Position numbers and translations under genes: made by a program. The notes below the pieces were generated by a model. That model ran no database searches, had not been told where the DNA came from, and saw only the letters and a program-made list of their open reading frames with translations. From an uncultured Clostridia bacterium (GTDB lineage: Bacteria > Bacillota > Clostridia > Oscillospirales > Oscillospiraceae), in contig CAMNHH010000010.1 in assembly GCA_946539175.1 (NCBI GenBank), forward strand, positions 1 to 24,675: a stretch of DNA of 24,675 bases, read 5' to 3'. Of the stretch, positions 1-6,726 are shown in pieces. Every line of letters begins with the position of its first letter. Position 1 is the stretch's first letter.

Positions 1-1131
1 TCAGGCCAGCAGCATCAGCGACAGAGCGACGGCCAGGCCGGGCTTCAGGCTGGACAGCTCCACCCATTCGCCCCGGGTGTGGGCCAGGCCGCCCCGGACA
101 GTGCCCAGGGTATTGGCGGGGACGCCCAGGGACAGGGGCACGTTGCTGTCCGTGGAGGCGGCCAGCAGGGTTGCGGGCCTGCCCCAGAGGCTTTCGATCA
201 CGTCGGCGCTGCGCGCTGTCATGGCGGCCAGGGCCGCCTCGTCCACGGGCCCGCTGCCGGGGCGGATCCCCAGGAGCTCCAGACTCAGCTCGCCGCCCAG
301 GTTCTCGCACTCCGCCAGGGCAGCCCGGAGCTTTCGCTCCATCTCCTCCAGGCAGGCCTGGGAGGCGGAGCGAAACTCGTAGAGCATAGAGGCCTCCTGG
401 GCGATGGCGTTGACGGTGGTGCCCCCCTCGAAGCGGCCCACGTTGTAGGTGGTCTTCTCCCCCGCGGGCAGCTCCACGGCGTAGAGCTTCTCCACCAGCC
501 TGCACAGGATCTCGATGGCGTTGGGGGCGCCGAAGGCGCTGTAGGAGTGGCCGCCCACGGTCTTACAGCTGATCCTGTAGCGGTGGGAGCCCACGGCCCG
601 GTGGATGCACTCCGGCAGGTCGCAGTCGAAGGAATAGAAGGCCTTGATCCGCGCTCCGTACCGGGCGAACAGGGCCTTGGTGCCGTCCAGATTCCCCAGC
701 CCCTCCTCGCAGGCGTTGGCCACGATCAGGAAGCCCCTGGAGCCCTTGACGCCGTTTCGCAGCAGATACCGGGCCGCCAGCAGCAGATTCACCAGGTTGG
801 CGGTGTCGTCCCCGATGCCGGGGGCGTAAAGGATCCCGTTTTCCTCCCGCATGGGCAGGGGCTCCAGGTCCGGGAACACCACGTCGGTGTGGGCGGCGAA
901 GACCGTCAGATCCCCCTCCCGGGGCCCAATGGGGCAGATCACGTTTTTTGCCTCGTCTATGAAGACCTCCCCGGCCCCGTTGGCCAGCAGCCAGTCCCGG
1001 ACGAAGGCCGCCCGCCGCTCCTCCTGCCGGGTGGGCGCCGGGATCCTGCCCAGGGTGCGAAGCAGCTCGCAGGCCTCGTCAAAACAGGATTCCGCGTACT
1101 GCTCCGCGATTTTTTTGATTGCCGCGTCCAT
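1..1131 (-). CDS. M20-family zinc metallopeptidase (aminoacylase/dipeptidase-like)
   Basis: A 376-residue protein with the co-catalytic metallopeptidase pattern of M20. HTD at residues 81-83 supplies a ligand His and Asp. GIGDD at 105-109 has the bridging Asp, CEE at 141-143 the catalytic Glu and a metal Glu, D169 or D171 is a further ligand, and a late His lies at 351 (AHTRGEW). The lid-domain motif GGHSYS (194-199) matches the GGHS motif of the family. Such enzymes hydrolyse peptide or N-acyl amide bonds in the cytoplasm; the substrate cannot be read from the sequence. The ATG is preceded by AGGAGG, which overlaps the stop codon of the upstream ABC gene, so the two are probably translationally coupled. 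It is the last gene visible in a minus-strand operon, and its stop codon occupies the first three bases of the window. No signal peptide is seen. Confidence 0.88.
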   Translation of the reverse strand: MDAAIKKIAEQYAESCFDEACELLRTLGRIPAPTRQEERRAAFVRDWLLANGAGEVFIDEAKNVICPIGPREGDLTVFAAHTDVVFPDLEPLPMREENGILYAPGIGDDTANLVNLLLAARYLLRNGVKGSRGFLIVANACEEGLGNLDGTKALFARYGARIKAFYSFDCDLPECIHRAVGSHRYRISCKTVGGHSYSAFGAPNAIEILCRLVEKLYAVELPAGEKTTYNVGRFEGGTTVNAIAQEASMLYEFRSASQACLEEMERKLRAALAECENLGGELSLELLGIRPGSGPVDEAALAAMTARSADVIESLWGRPATLLAASTDSNVPLSLGVPANTLGTVRGGLAHTRGEWVELSSLKPGLAVALSLMLLA

Positions 1132-1140
1132 AAGTTCCTC

Positions 1141-2934
1141 CTATATTGCGTATTGTGACTGAAACAGCTGGTAGTAGAATCCCTTTTGGGCCAGCAGGGA
1201 TTTGTGGGTGCCCTGCTCCACGATCCGGCCGTCCCGCAGCACCAGAATCAGATCCGCGTCCACGATGGTGGAAAGCCGGTGGGCGATGACAAAGCATGTG
1301 CGGCCCCCCATGAGCCGGTCCATGGCCTTCTGGATCAGCAGCTCCGTGCGGGTGTCCACGTTGGAGGTGGCCTCGTCCAGGATCAGCAGGGCGCGATCCG
1401 CCAGCAGCGCCCGGGCGATGGTCAGAAGCTGCTTCTGGCCGGAGGAGACGGCGGTGCTGTCCTCGGAGATCACGGTGTCGTAGCCCTGGGGCAGGCGGCG
1501 GATGAAGTGGTCGCAGTAGGCGCAGTCGCAGGCCGCCTCGATCTGGGCCCGGGTGGCCTCGGGGCTGCCGTAGGCCACGTTCTCCGCCACGGTCCCCTTG
1601 AAGAGCCAGGTGTCCTGCAGGACCATGGCAAAGAGGCGGCGGGTCCCGGCCCGGGACAGCCCGGAGACGTCCTGCCCGTCGATCAGAATCTGTCCCCTCT
1701 GAATGTCGTAGAAGCGCATCAGCAGGTTCACGACGGTGGTCTTGCCGGCGCCGGTGGGACCCACGATGGCCACCTTCTGACCGGGCTGCACGGTGACGTT
1801 CAGATCCCGGATCAGAGGCTTGGCCGGGTCGTAGGAGAAGTCCACGTGCCGGAACTCCACCCGGCCCCGGACCGGCTCCCGGACGGTGCCGGCGGGGTCC
1901 TGCTCCTCCGGCAGATCCAGCAGGGTGAAGACCCGCTTGGCGGCGGATTTCACGTGCTGGACGAAGCTCAGGCCGAAGGCGATCCGCTCCAGAGGTGCGG
2001 AGAGCTGCCGGGCGAAGAAGATCACCGTCACCACGGTGCCGATGGGCAGCCCCCGGTGGACGATGAGCCAGCCCCCCAGCACCGCCACGGCGATGTAGGC
2101 CAGGGCGTCCACGAAAATGATGACGGGCTGGACGATGGAGGACAGGAAATTGCCGAAGATGCCGTTGCGCTGGTGGCGCAGGGAGAGCGCGTCGTACTTC
2201 TCCTGCAGCTCCGCCTCCCGGTTGAAGGCCTTGGTGGTGGGATAATTGGTGTAGGCCTCCTCCGCCAGGGCCGTCAGCTCGCCCCCCAGGTTGAAGTGCT
2301 TGTCCCAGTGCTTCTCCCCCAGGGTGGCCATTTTGGCGGAGAGCAGCACCGACAGGGGCGACAGCAGCACCACCGGGATGGCCATACGCCAGTCGGTGAA
2401 GAAGAGGATCACGGCGATGACGAACATCTGCAAAAAGCCCGTCAGCAGGATCTCCACGATGCCGTAGATGGAGTCGGCCATGTTGCCCACGTCCTCCATC
2501 ATCCGGTCGATCACGTCTCCGGCCGGGGTCTTGTCCACATAGGACACGGGCAGGCGGCGCAGCTTCTCCGACAGCCGGATTCGCAGCTCCGCGCAGAAGT
2601 AGCGGCTGACCACGTTGTTCAGCAGATAGGAGTTGCCGTAGGTGACCGCTGCCTGGAGGGCGTAGATCCCCAAAAGCAGACCCAGCCCCGGCAGCAGGCT
2701 CCCGGCCAGGCCCTCCCCCGGGCGCTTGACCCAGGCGTAGAGCCTGTCCACCAGGCCGCCCAGCAGCTCGGGGGCCGCCACGGCGCAGCCGATCAAAATC
2801 AGACAGAGGAAGGCGGACAGGAGGATCCAGCCCCGCAGGGGTCGGATCTCCCGCAGCAGGCGCTTGCCGGTCTCGTCAAAGAGCCGGCGCTTTTCCTTCT
2901 TTTCCGTGCTTTGCTTTTTTTCCTCGGTACTCAT
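1141..2934 (-). CDS. ABC exporter half-transporter, consensus-site subunit (type IV fold, multidrug/lipid type)
   Basis: 597 residues: a charged Lys/Glu-rich N-terminus, a six-helix transmembrane domain (about 35-330) and a nucleotide-binding domain (about 355-597). Visible motifs are Walker A GPTGAGKT (392-399), Q-loop Q440, signature VSSGQ (496-500), Walker B ALLILDE ending in catalytic E521, and H-loop H552. Walker B and H-loop are canonical, but the signature has Ser in place of the first Gly of SGGQ. In heterodimeric exporters such as TM287/288 the weak signature of one subunit faces the degenerate Walker B of its partner, and the upstream gene has exactly that partner. The ATG overlaps the upstream stop (ATGA), with GGGAGG as ribosome site. 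Function is inferred as export of drugs or lipids; substrate unknown. Confidence 0.93.
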   Translation of the reverse strand: MSTEEKKQSTEKKEKRRLFDETGKRLLREIRPLRGWILLSAFLCLILIGCAVAAPELLGGLVDRLYAWVKRPGEGLAGSLLPGLGLLLGIYALQAAVTYGNSYLLNNVVSRYFCAELRIRLSEKLRRLPVSYVDKTPAGDVIDRMMEDVGNMADSIYGIVEILLTGFLQMFVIAVILFFTDWRMAIPVVLLSPLSVLLSAKMATLGEKHWDKHFNLGGELTALAEEAYTNYPTTKAFNREAELQEKYDALSLRHQRNGIFGNFLSSIVQPVIIFVDALAYIAVAVLGGWLIVHRGLPIGTVVTVIFFARQLSAPLERIAFGLSFVQHVKSAAKRVFTLLDLPEEQDPAGTVREPVRGRVEFRHVDFSYDPAKPLIRDLNVTVQPGQKVAIVGPTGAGKTTVVNLLMRFYDIQRGQILIDGQDVSGLSRAGTRRLFAMVLQDTWLFKGTVAENVAYGSPEATRAQIEAACDCAYCDHFIRRLPQGYDTVISEDSTAVSSGQKQLLTIARALLADRALLILDEATSNVDTRTELLIQKAMDRLMGGRTCFVIAHRLSTIVDADLILVLRDGRIVEQGTHKSLLAQKGFYYQLFQSQYAI

Positions 2935-4724
2935 ACGGTTCCACCTCCCGTCTGGGAGAGGTAGATCTCCCGGTAGATGGGGCAGCTTTCCAGCAGCTCC
3001 CCGTGGGTTCCGGCTCCCACCAGGGCCCCGTCGGAGAGGACGAAGATCCGGTCACAGTGCATGGCGGAGGCCACCCGCTGGGTGATGACGACGCGGGTCC
3101 GGCCCGCCAGCCGCGCATTGAGGGCCTTGCGGACCCGGGCCTCGGTCATAAAGTCCAGGGCGGAGAAGGAGTCGTCGAAGATGTAGATGGGGGCGTCCTT
3201 CAGAATGGCCCGGGCGATGGCCAGGCGCTGCTTCTGGCCGCCGGAGATGTTGGTGGCGGCGGGCTCCAGCCTGAAGTTCAGGCCCTCCGGCTTTTCCCGG
3301 AGGAAGTCCGCGATCTGGGCCAGCTCCAGGGCCTGCCAGAGCTCCTGCTCGGTGGCGTCGGGCTTGCCCATGCGCAGATTCTCCGCCACGGTGCCCGCGT
3401 AAAGCATGGATTTCTGCATGGCGCAGGAGACGTTGGCCCGGACGTCCTTGGGCGAGAGCTCTGCGGCGTCCCGCATCCCATCGGGGAGACCGTCATTTCC
3501 ACCGGAGCGCGGCGGAGCCGAAGGCTCCCCCACCACGCCGAAGCGCAGTCTGCCCGCCGTGGGGCTTCGGAAGGCCAGCAGCAGCTCCGCCAGGGTGGAC
3601 TTGCCGGAGCCGGTCCCGCCGATGACGGAGACCCACTCCCCCGCCCCAATGCGCAGGGTCACGTCGCTCAGGGCGGGCAGGGCGCCGCCGGGATAGGTGA
3701 AGCTGAGCTTCTCCACGTCGATGGTCCCGTCAAAGCGCAGGCCCAGGGCGGGCCGCTCGTCCTCCAGGCCGGTGGACTCGGTGACCTGGCTCAGGCGCCG
3801 GGCCGCCACCCGCACGTGGGGCAGCATGACGATGGCGAAGGACACGGAGACGATGGCCCCCAATATAATGTTAATGTATTGGATCATGGCGAAGACGTCG
3901 CCGGGGGTGAGGCCGCTGCCCCGCTCCATGCGAAGGCCCCCCAGATAGACGATCAGCAGGGCCGCCGCGTTCAGCACAAAGGCCGCCATGGGGTCGATGA
4001 CCGCCATACGGACGTTGGCCCGGATAATGTTGTCGGCCATGGTTCGGGTGGCGTCGGTGATGCGCCGGTGGGCCAGCAGCTCCCGGTCAAAGGCCCGGAT
4101 CACCCGGATGCCCCGCAGCCGCTCCCGGACCAGGTCGTTCTGCCGGTCGCAGTACTCGTCGGAGATCTCCCAGAGCTTGTCGATGCGCTTGCTCATCAGC
4201 AGCACCGCCGCCAGCAGCAGGGGCACCGCGCAGAGGATCACCAGAGACAGGCGGAAGTCCTTCCGCATACAGAGAAAGACGCCCCCCAGGAACATCAGGG
4301 GGATGGTGATGATGCTGCCGCAGAGCATGGAGATCACCCAGTTCAGGGTACCCACGTCATGGGTGGAGCGGGTCACCAGATTGGAGGCCCCGATGCGGCC
4401 CACCTCCGCCAGGGTCATGCTGTGGACCTTGCGGAAGAGGGCGGAGCGGAGGCTCCAGGTGTAGCCGGAGATGACGTGGTACACCACCCAGTAGCCCCCC
4501 GCCACGGAAGCCAGGCTCAAAAGGGATATGGCCAGCATCCACCCGCCGGTTTTCAGCACGTAGCCGAAGGTGTCGGCCTCCGCCGCCCCGTAAACGCCCT
4601 TGTCCAGCACGTTGGACATGAGGGTGGGCAGCAGCAGATTGCAGAGGGCGGAGACCGCCATCAGAAATGTGGCCAGGGCGATTCTGCCCTTGTAGGGCAG
4701 CAGAAATGATAAGAGTTTTCGCAA
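2931..4724 (-). CDS. ABC exporter half-transporter, degenerate-site subunit, with in-frame repeat insertion
   Basis: Starting at TTG 4724 the protein has 597 residues: six-helix membrane domain (about 10-310), then the ATPase domain. Walker A is GGTGSGKS (369-376), Q-loop Q437, signature ISGGQ (493-497). Walker B is IYIFDD, with Asp518 where the catalytic Glu should be, and the H-loop His is replaced by Gln549 (VVITQR). This is the degenerate ATPase half of a heterodimeric exporter; the next gene is the other half and overlaps it by 4 bp. Residues about 397-419, between Walker A and the Q-loop, look like foreign in-frame sequence from an interspersed repeat. The TTG start was chosen because AAAGGAGGGG lies 8 nt upstream and the protein then begins like its family. 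The frame stays open to a GTG at 4919, but that stretch reads as a transcribed leader. Confidence 0.9.
   Translation of the reverse strand: MRKLLSFLLPYKGRIALATFLMAVSALCNLLLPTLMSNVLDKGVYGAAEADTFGYVLKTGGWMLAISLLSLASVAGGYWVVYHVISGYTWSLRSALFRKVHSMTLAEVGRIGASNLVTRSTHDVGTLNWVISMLCGSIITIPLMFLGGVFLCMRKDFRLSLVILCAVPLLLAAVLLMSKRIDKLWEISDEYCDRQNDLVRERLRGIRVIRAFDRELLAHRRITDATRTMADNIIRANVRMAVIDPMAAFVLNAAALLIVYLGGLRMERGSGLTPGDVFAMIQYINIILGAIVSVSFAIVMLPHVRVAARRLSQVTESTGLEDERPALGLRFDGTIDVEKLSFTYPGGALPALSDVTLRIGAGEWVSVIGGTGSGKSTLAELLLAFRSPTAGRLRFGVVGEPSAPPRSGGNDGLPDGMRDAAELSPKDVRANVSCAMQKSMLYAGTVAENLRMGKPDATEQELWQALELAQIADFLREKPEGLNFRLEPAATNISGGQKQRLAIARAILKDAPIYIFDDSFSALDFMTEARVRKALNARLAGRTRVVITQRVASAMHCDRIFVLSDGALVGAGTHGELLESCPIYREIYLSQTGGGTV
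3468..3536. repeat. Interspersed palindromic repeat fragment inside the ABC ATPase gene
   Basis: About 69 nt that encode the extra residues VVGEPSAPPRSGGNDG and onward on the minus strand. It contains nested palindromes: GGAGCC (3514-3519) pairs with GGCTCC (3523-3528), and GGGGAG (3483-3488) can pair with CTCCCC (3525-3530). The core, plus-strand GACCGTCATTTC followed by GAGCG and GGAGCCGAAGGCTCC, resembles repeats I recall as scattered through high-GC gut Clostridia genomes; that link is from memory, not a search. Removing it would restore a usual spacing between the beta strand after Walker A and the LSPKDVR segment. Exact ends are uncertain by several bases. Confidence 0.6.
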
Positions 4725-4766
4725 CTTGAATTCCCCTCCTTTCGGGGGTCGCGGCGCCTTGCGCCG
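4722..4766 (-). promoter_or_regulatory. Ribosome site and hairpins at the TTG start of the ABC exporter gene
   Basis: Read on the minus strand, AAAGGAGGGG lies 8 nt before TTG 4724 and decides the start. The GGGG of this site can pair with the CCCC directly upstream (CCCCCGAAAGGAGGGG), and a 6-bp hairpin CGGCGC-AAG-GCGCCG (4752-4766) sits just before it. The site could therefore be partly masked in the folded leader. This is a reading by eye without folding energies. Confidence 0.55.
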
Positions 4767-4791
4767 GGTGGTCGTTTCGTAAAATTGGATA

Positions 4792-4840
4792 GAAAAATAC
4801 CGCAGCGAAGCAGCTCCCGTCCATGGCTGCGTCCTGCGGT
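4792..4840 (-). terminator. Candidate attenuator (intrinsic terminator) in the ABC operon leader
   Basis: On the minus strand, ACCGCAG (4840-4834) pairs with CTGCGGT (4805-4799), and inside it GCAGC (4830-4826) pairs with GCTGC (4814-4810), separated by a small internal loop. The hairpin is followed at once by A and TTTTT (4798-4793). It lies between the promoter at 5000-5028 and the first structural gene at 4724, downstream of the leader peptide. A terminator placed there would stop transcription before the exporter genes unless relieved. No clear antiterminator was identified by eye. Confidence 0.55.
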
Positions 4841-4919
4841 TTGCCATATGCGCGAAAGATCCTTCCGTCGGCACACCGAAGCCGGGGTCGCCCCCCTGAT
4901 CCGGTCTGCCCGTATTCAC

Positions 4920-4952
4920 TTATCCGGAAATATCCTCAAAAAATACAAACAT
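4920..4952 (-). CDS. Putative leader peptide MFVFFEDISG
   Basis: A 10-codon reading frame on the minus strand, ATG at 4952 and TAA at 4922-4920, with a strong ribosome site AAAGGAG (4968-4962) placed 9 nt before the ATG. It starts about 40 nt after the predicted transcription start and lies upstream of a terminator-like hairpin. The peptide MFVFFEDISG is rich in Phe but has no run of one regulatory amino acid. Established precedent: the B. subtilis heterodimeric exporter bmrCD is controlled by ribosome-mediated attenuation through the leader frame bmrB. That this peptide works the same way is an inference. The TAA is directly followed by GTG, the first codon of the open extension of the ABC frame. 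Confidence 0.5.
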   Translation of the reverse strand: MFVFFEDISG

Positions 4953-4999
4953 CGTTCCGTACTCCTTTCCGGTCCGCTTTCGCAAACACTCTGTATTGT

Positions 5000-5028
5000 A
5001 ATATAGCATCGCCGCGGCGCTTTGTCAA
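5000..5028 (-). promoter_or_regulatory. Sigma-70/SigA promoter of the ABC-ABC-peptidase operon
   Basis: Minus strand: TTGACA (5028-5023), 17-nt spacer, TATATT (5005-5000). The -35 is perfect and the -10 is 5 of 6. The predicted transcription start is near 4993, giving a leader of about 270 nt. T-tracts on the plus strand at about 10-bp intervals (5035-5078), which are A-tracts on the transcribed orientation, lie directly upstream of the -35. Confidence 0.8.
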
Positions 5029-5091
5029 GCCGCGTTTGCCCGGTTTTTCCGGGCTTTTTCCGGCTTTTGGCCGGTTTTGCCCCGGAACGTC

Positions 5092-5118
5092 AAAAACCCC
5101 CGGGGCGAACCCCGGGGG
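5092..5118 (-). terminator. Rho-independent terminator of the HAD phosphatase gene
   Basis: A perfect 9-bp stem, CCCCCGGGG (5097-5105) with CCCCGGGGG (5110-5118), and a four-base loop that reads TTCG on the minus strand. On the minus strand the stem is followed by TTTTT (5096-5092), so it terminates leftward transcription from the HAD gene about 110 nt after its stop codon. Confidence 0.85.
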
Positions 5119-5231
5119 CCTTTGAGAAAAGAAGAGAAGAAATGAAAAGTACAGCGGCTTTGTCGCTATCGCTTACGGTGATAGAATAACGGATAATTAT
5201 GAACTGGGTGTGAATGTCATGCAAACAAAGA

Positions 5232-6101
5232 TTAAACCTTTTGTAAACATCCGGAGGATTTGAGCTGCTCCAGGGCCTCCACCACGCCGGCAATGCTGCC
5301 CTCGGCACAGGGGCGGACCAGGCGGCAGCAGCCCAGCTCCTTCACGGCGGGGTCGCAGTCGGCGGGGGCAAAGGCCAGATCCGCCTCCAGCAGCATGGAG
5401 GCGTCGTTCATGGCGTCTCCCGCGCAGACCAGGGTCCTCCGGCCCAGCCTCCTGGCCAGGGCCCGGGCAGCGGAGCCCTTGCTGGACTCTCTGGCCTGCA
5501 GATCGATGATCTTCATGGCGGCCCGGTCCGCCCGGAGCATGGGCCAGTCCGCCATGATCCTGGCGCAGCAATCCGTGAAGCGGGCGTCCTCCTCCGGGGT
5601 GCCGGTGTAGAACTGGCCCACGGTCAGGGTCCGGAACTTGCCGAAGAGGGCCAGCTTGTGATAGCGCTCCGGCGCTCCGTCCAGGTCCACGGTTTTGCAG
5701 GCCACCCCCTGGGCCCGGTAGAAGGCCTCCCGGGCCGGATCCTCCCCGATCAGGTAGTGGGCGTCCACCCCCTGGACCTCCAGCCACAGCTCCGGGAATT
5801 CCCGGGTCAGATATTCCAGCAGATCCCGGCCCGTTGGCATCCACACCGTCCCGGAGAGCGTCCCTGTGTCGTAGTCGTAGGCGGCGGCCCCGTTGTAGAG
5901 AATCAGCGGGGCGTTGGTGGGGATCCGGTCCCGGTAGGGCCGGAACATGGGGACGCTGCGGCCCGTGCCCACGGTGAACAGGCCGCCCCGCTCCATAAAG
6001 GCTCGTATGGCCTCCAGGTTGGCCGCCGGGATGGAGCTGTCCGGCGCGGTGAGGGTCCGGTCAAAGTCCGAGACCAGCAGCATATCGGAAAAATCAGTCA
6101 T
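5232..6101 (-). CDS. Cof-type HAD-superfamily hydrolase (sugar-phosphate phosphatase-like)
   Basis: From ATG 6101 the protein has 289 residues. HAD motif I is SDFDRTLT, with nucleophile D12 and acid/base D14. Lys208 (ESSKGSA) fits motif III, and motif IV is GDAMND (228-233). The long cap between motif I and Lys208 is of the C2 (Cof) type. The family dephosphorylates sugar phosphates, FMN or PLP in the cytoplasm; the substrate is not evident. Start choice is uncertain: ATG 6140 and ATG 6149 are in frame, and AAAGGA lies only 3 nt from the latter. ATG 6101 has GAGGA 10 nt upstream and gives the usual N-terminus. The gene is divergent from mraZ and monocistronic, judging by the terminator downstream. 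Confidence 0.88.
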   Translation of the reverse strand: MTDFSDMLLVSDFDRTLTAPDSSIPAANLEAIRAFMERGGLFTVGTGRSVPMFRPYRDRIPTNAPLILYNGAAAYDYDTGTLSGTVWMPTGRDLLEYLTREFPELWLEVQGVDAHYLIGEDPAREAFYRAQGVACKTVDLDGAPERYHKLALFGKFRTLTVGQFYTGTPEEDARFTDCCARIMADWPMLRADRAAMKIIDLQARESSKGSAARALARRLGRRTLVCAGDAMNDASMLLEADLAFAPADCDPAVKELGCCRLVRPCAEGSIAGVVEALEQLKSSGCLQKV

Positions 6102-6210
6102 AAGCGCACGTTCCTCGTCTGTTTTTGAATTCTGACTCATCTTAGTCATTTTTCCTTTGGAAGTCAACGATTTTTCCGAAAAAAAATTATGTAATCCGGC
6201 AAAAAAAGGA

Positions 6211-6239
6211 TTGCAATTTCGTAACAAAACCGTTATACT
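6211..6239 (+). promoter_or_regulatory. Promoter of the dcw cluster (PmraZ)
   Basis: TTGCAA (6211-6216), a 17-nt spacer, TATACT (6234-6239). The predicted start of transcription is near 6246, about 70 nt before the mraZ start codon. It is the only good promoter seen upstream of mraZ and probably drives at least mraZ-rsmH-ftsL. Confidence 0.78.
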
Positions 6240-6268
6240 AAAGCAAAGTGGAGCAATTTGGTACAAAT

Positions 6269-6283
6269 TCCCACAAATTCCCA
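6269..6283 (-). promoter_or_regulatory. Candidate MraZ operator (two TGGGA boxes, 10-bp period)
   Basis: On the minus strand TGGGA occurs twice (6283-6279 and 6273-6269) with a 5-nt spacer. Known MraZ operators in E. coli are TGGGN direct repeats with 5-nt spacers upstream of mraZ, so spacing and core agree. Here the boxes run opposite to the gene and lie just after the predicted transcription start, a position suited to repression. A third box is not clear. Confidence 0.6.
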
Positions 6284-6315
6284 CAGGATCATGCGAAATG
6301 GAGGAGGTGACCGGC

Positions 6316-6726
6316 TTGTTCGGGCAGTATACCCACAGCGTAGACGCCAAGGGCCGGCTCTTTGTGCCCTCCAAGCTCCGGGAGGAGCTGGGCGACTCCT
6401 TTTATCTGATGATCGGTGAGAACCACAGCCTCCTCGTCTTCCCCGAGGCCCGGATGGAGCGGGTGATGGCCAGCTTCAACGCCTCCCCCATCTCCAGAGA
6501 CAAACGGCATCTGCTGGCCAACGTGGCCAAGATCGAGCCCGACAAGCAGGGGCGCTTTGTGGTGCCCCCCACCCTGCGGAATTACGCTCGCCTGTCCGGC
6601 GACGTGACCTTCCTGGGTCAGGGCGACTACGCGGAGATCTGGGACGCCGCCACCTATGCGGGCGATGAGAACGATTGGATCGACGAGGGCAATCTGAGCG
6701 AGACCTTGAAGGGGCTGTGGACGTGA
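6316..6726 (+). CDS. mraZ: MraZ transcriptional regulator of the dcw cluster
   Basis: 136 residues with the two-fold MraZ/AbrB-like (SpoVT-AbrB) fold. The first half has DAKGR at residues 10-14 and the second half DKQGRFVVP, the two copies of the DxxGR signature. MraZ forms a ring-shaped oligomer and binds repeats upstream of its own gene to repress the cluster. The TTG start at 6316 was chosen because GGAGGAGG lies 8 nt upstream and the protein then begins MFGQYTHSVD, as in the family. The open frame extends upstream to 6157, but that stretch contains the promoter. Its stop overlaps the rsmH GTG by 4 bp (GTGA), so the two genes are coupled. Confidence 0.95.
   Translation: MFGQYTHSVDAKGRLFVPSKLREELGDSFYLMIGENHSLLVFPEARMERVMASFNASPISRDKRHLLANVAKIEPDKQGRFVVPPTLRNYARLSGDVTFLGQGDYAEIWDAATYAGDENDWIDEGNLSETLKGLWT

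Larger units (their letters stand above)
4725..5231. other. 507-bp intergenic region between HAD phosphatase and ABC operon
   Basis: This gap contains, in minus-strand order: the terminator of the HAD gene (5092-5118), phased A-tracts (5035-5078), the ABC operon promoter (5000-5028), the leader peptide (4920-4952), the candidate attenuator (4792-4840) and the ribosome site for the first ABC gene. Longer open frames on the plus strand here have no ribosome site or recognisable protein. Nothing was recognised at 5123-5231 apart from a short CTATC/GATAG inverted repeat. Confidence 0.7.

Noticed and set aside
1186..2964. 592-codon plus-strand frame opposite the second ABC gene
   Set aside because: Composition (Gly, Gln, His, Asp) is the antisense image of an ABC gene with strong third-position GC bias; the minus-strand protein has all ABC motifs.
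4725..4919. 65-residue N-terminal extension of the first ABC subunit starting at GTG 4919
   Set aside because: The GTG directly follows the leader-peptide stop, has no ribosome site of its own at proper spacing, and the residues look non-protein-like. AAAGGAGGGG before TTG 4724 gives the family-typical start.
5123..5231. Possible small RNA or gene downstream of the HAD stop
   Set aside because: Only a 5-bp inverted repeat was seen, with no promoter or coding frame with a ribosome site; it is best read as the 3' untranslated part before the terminator.
6157..6315. Upstream extension of mraZ and of the HAD gene into their shared spacer
   Set aside because: Both frames stay open by chance, but this segment holds the mraZ promoter and MraZ boxes, and conserved residues start only at TTG 6316 and near ATG 6101.
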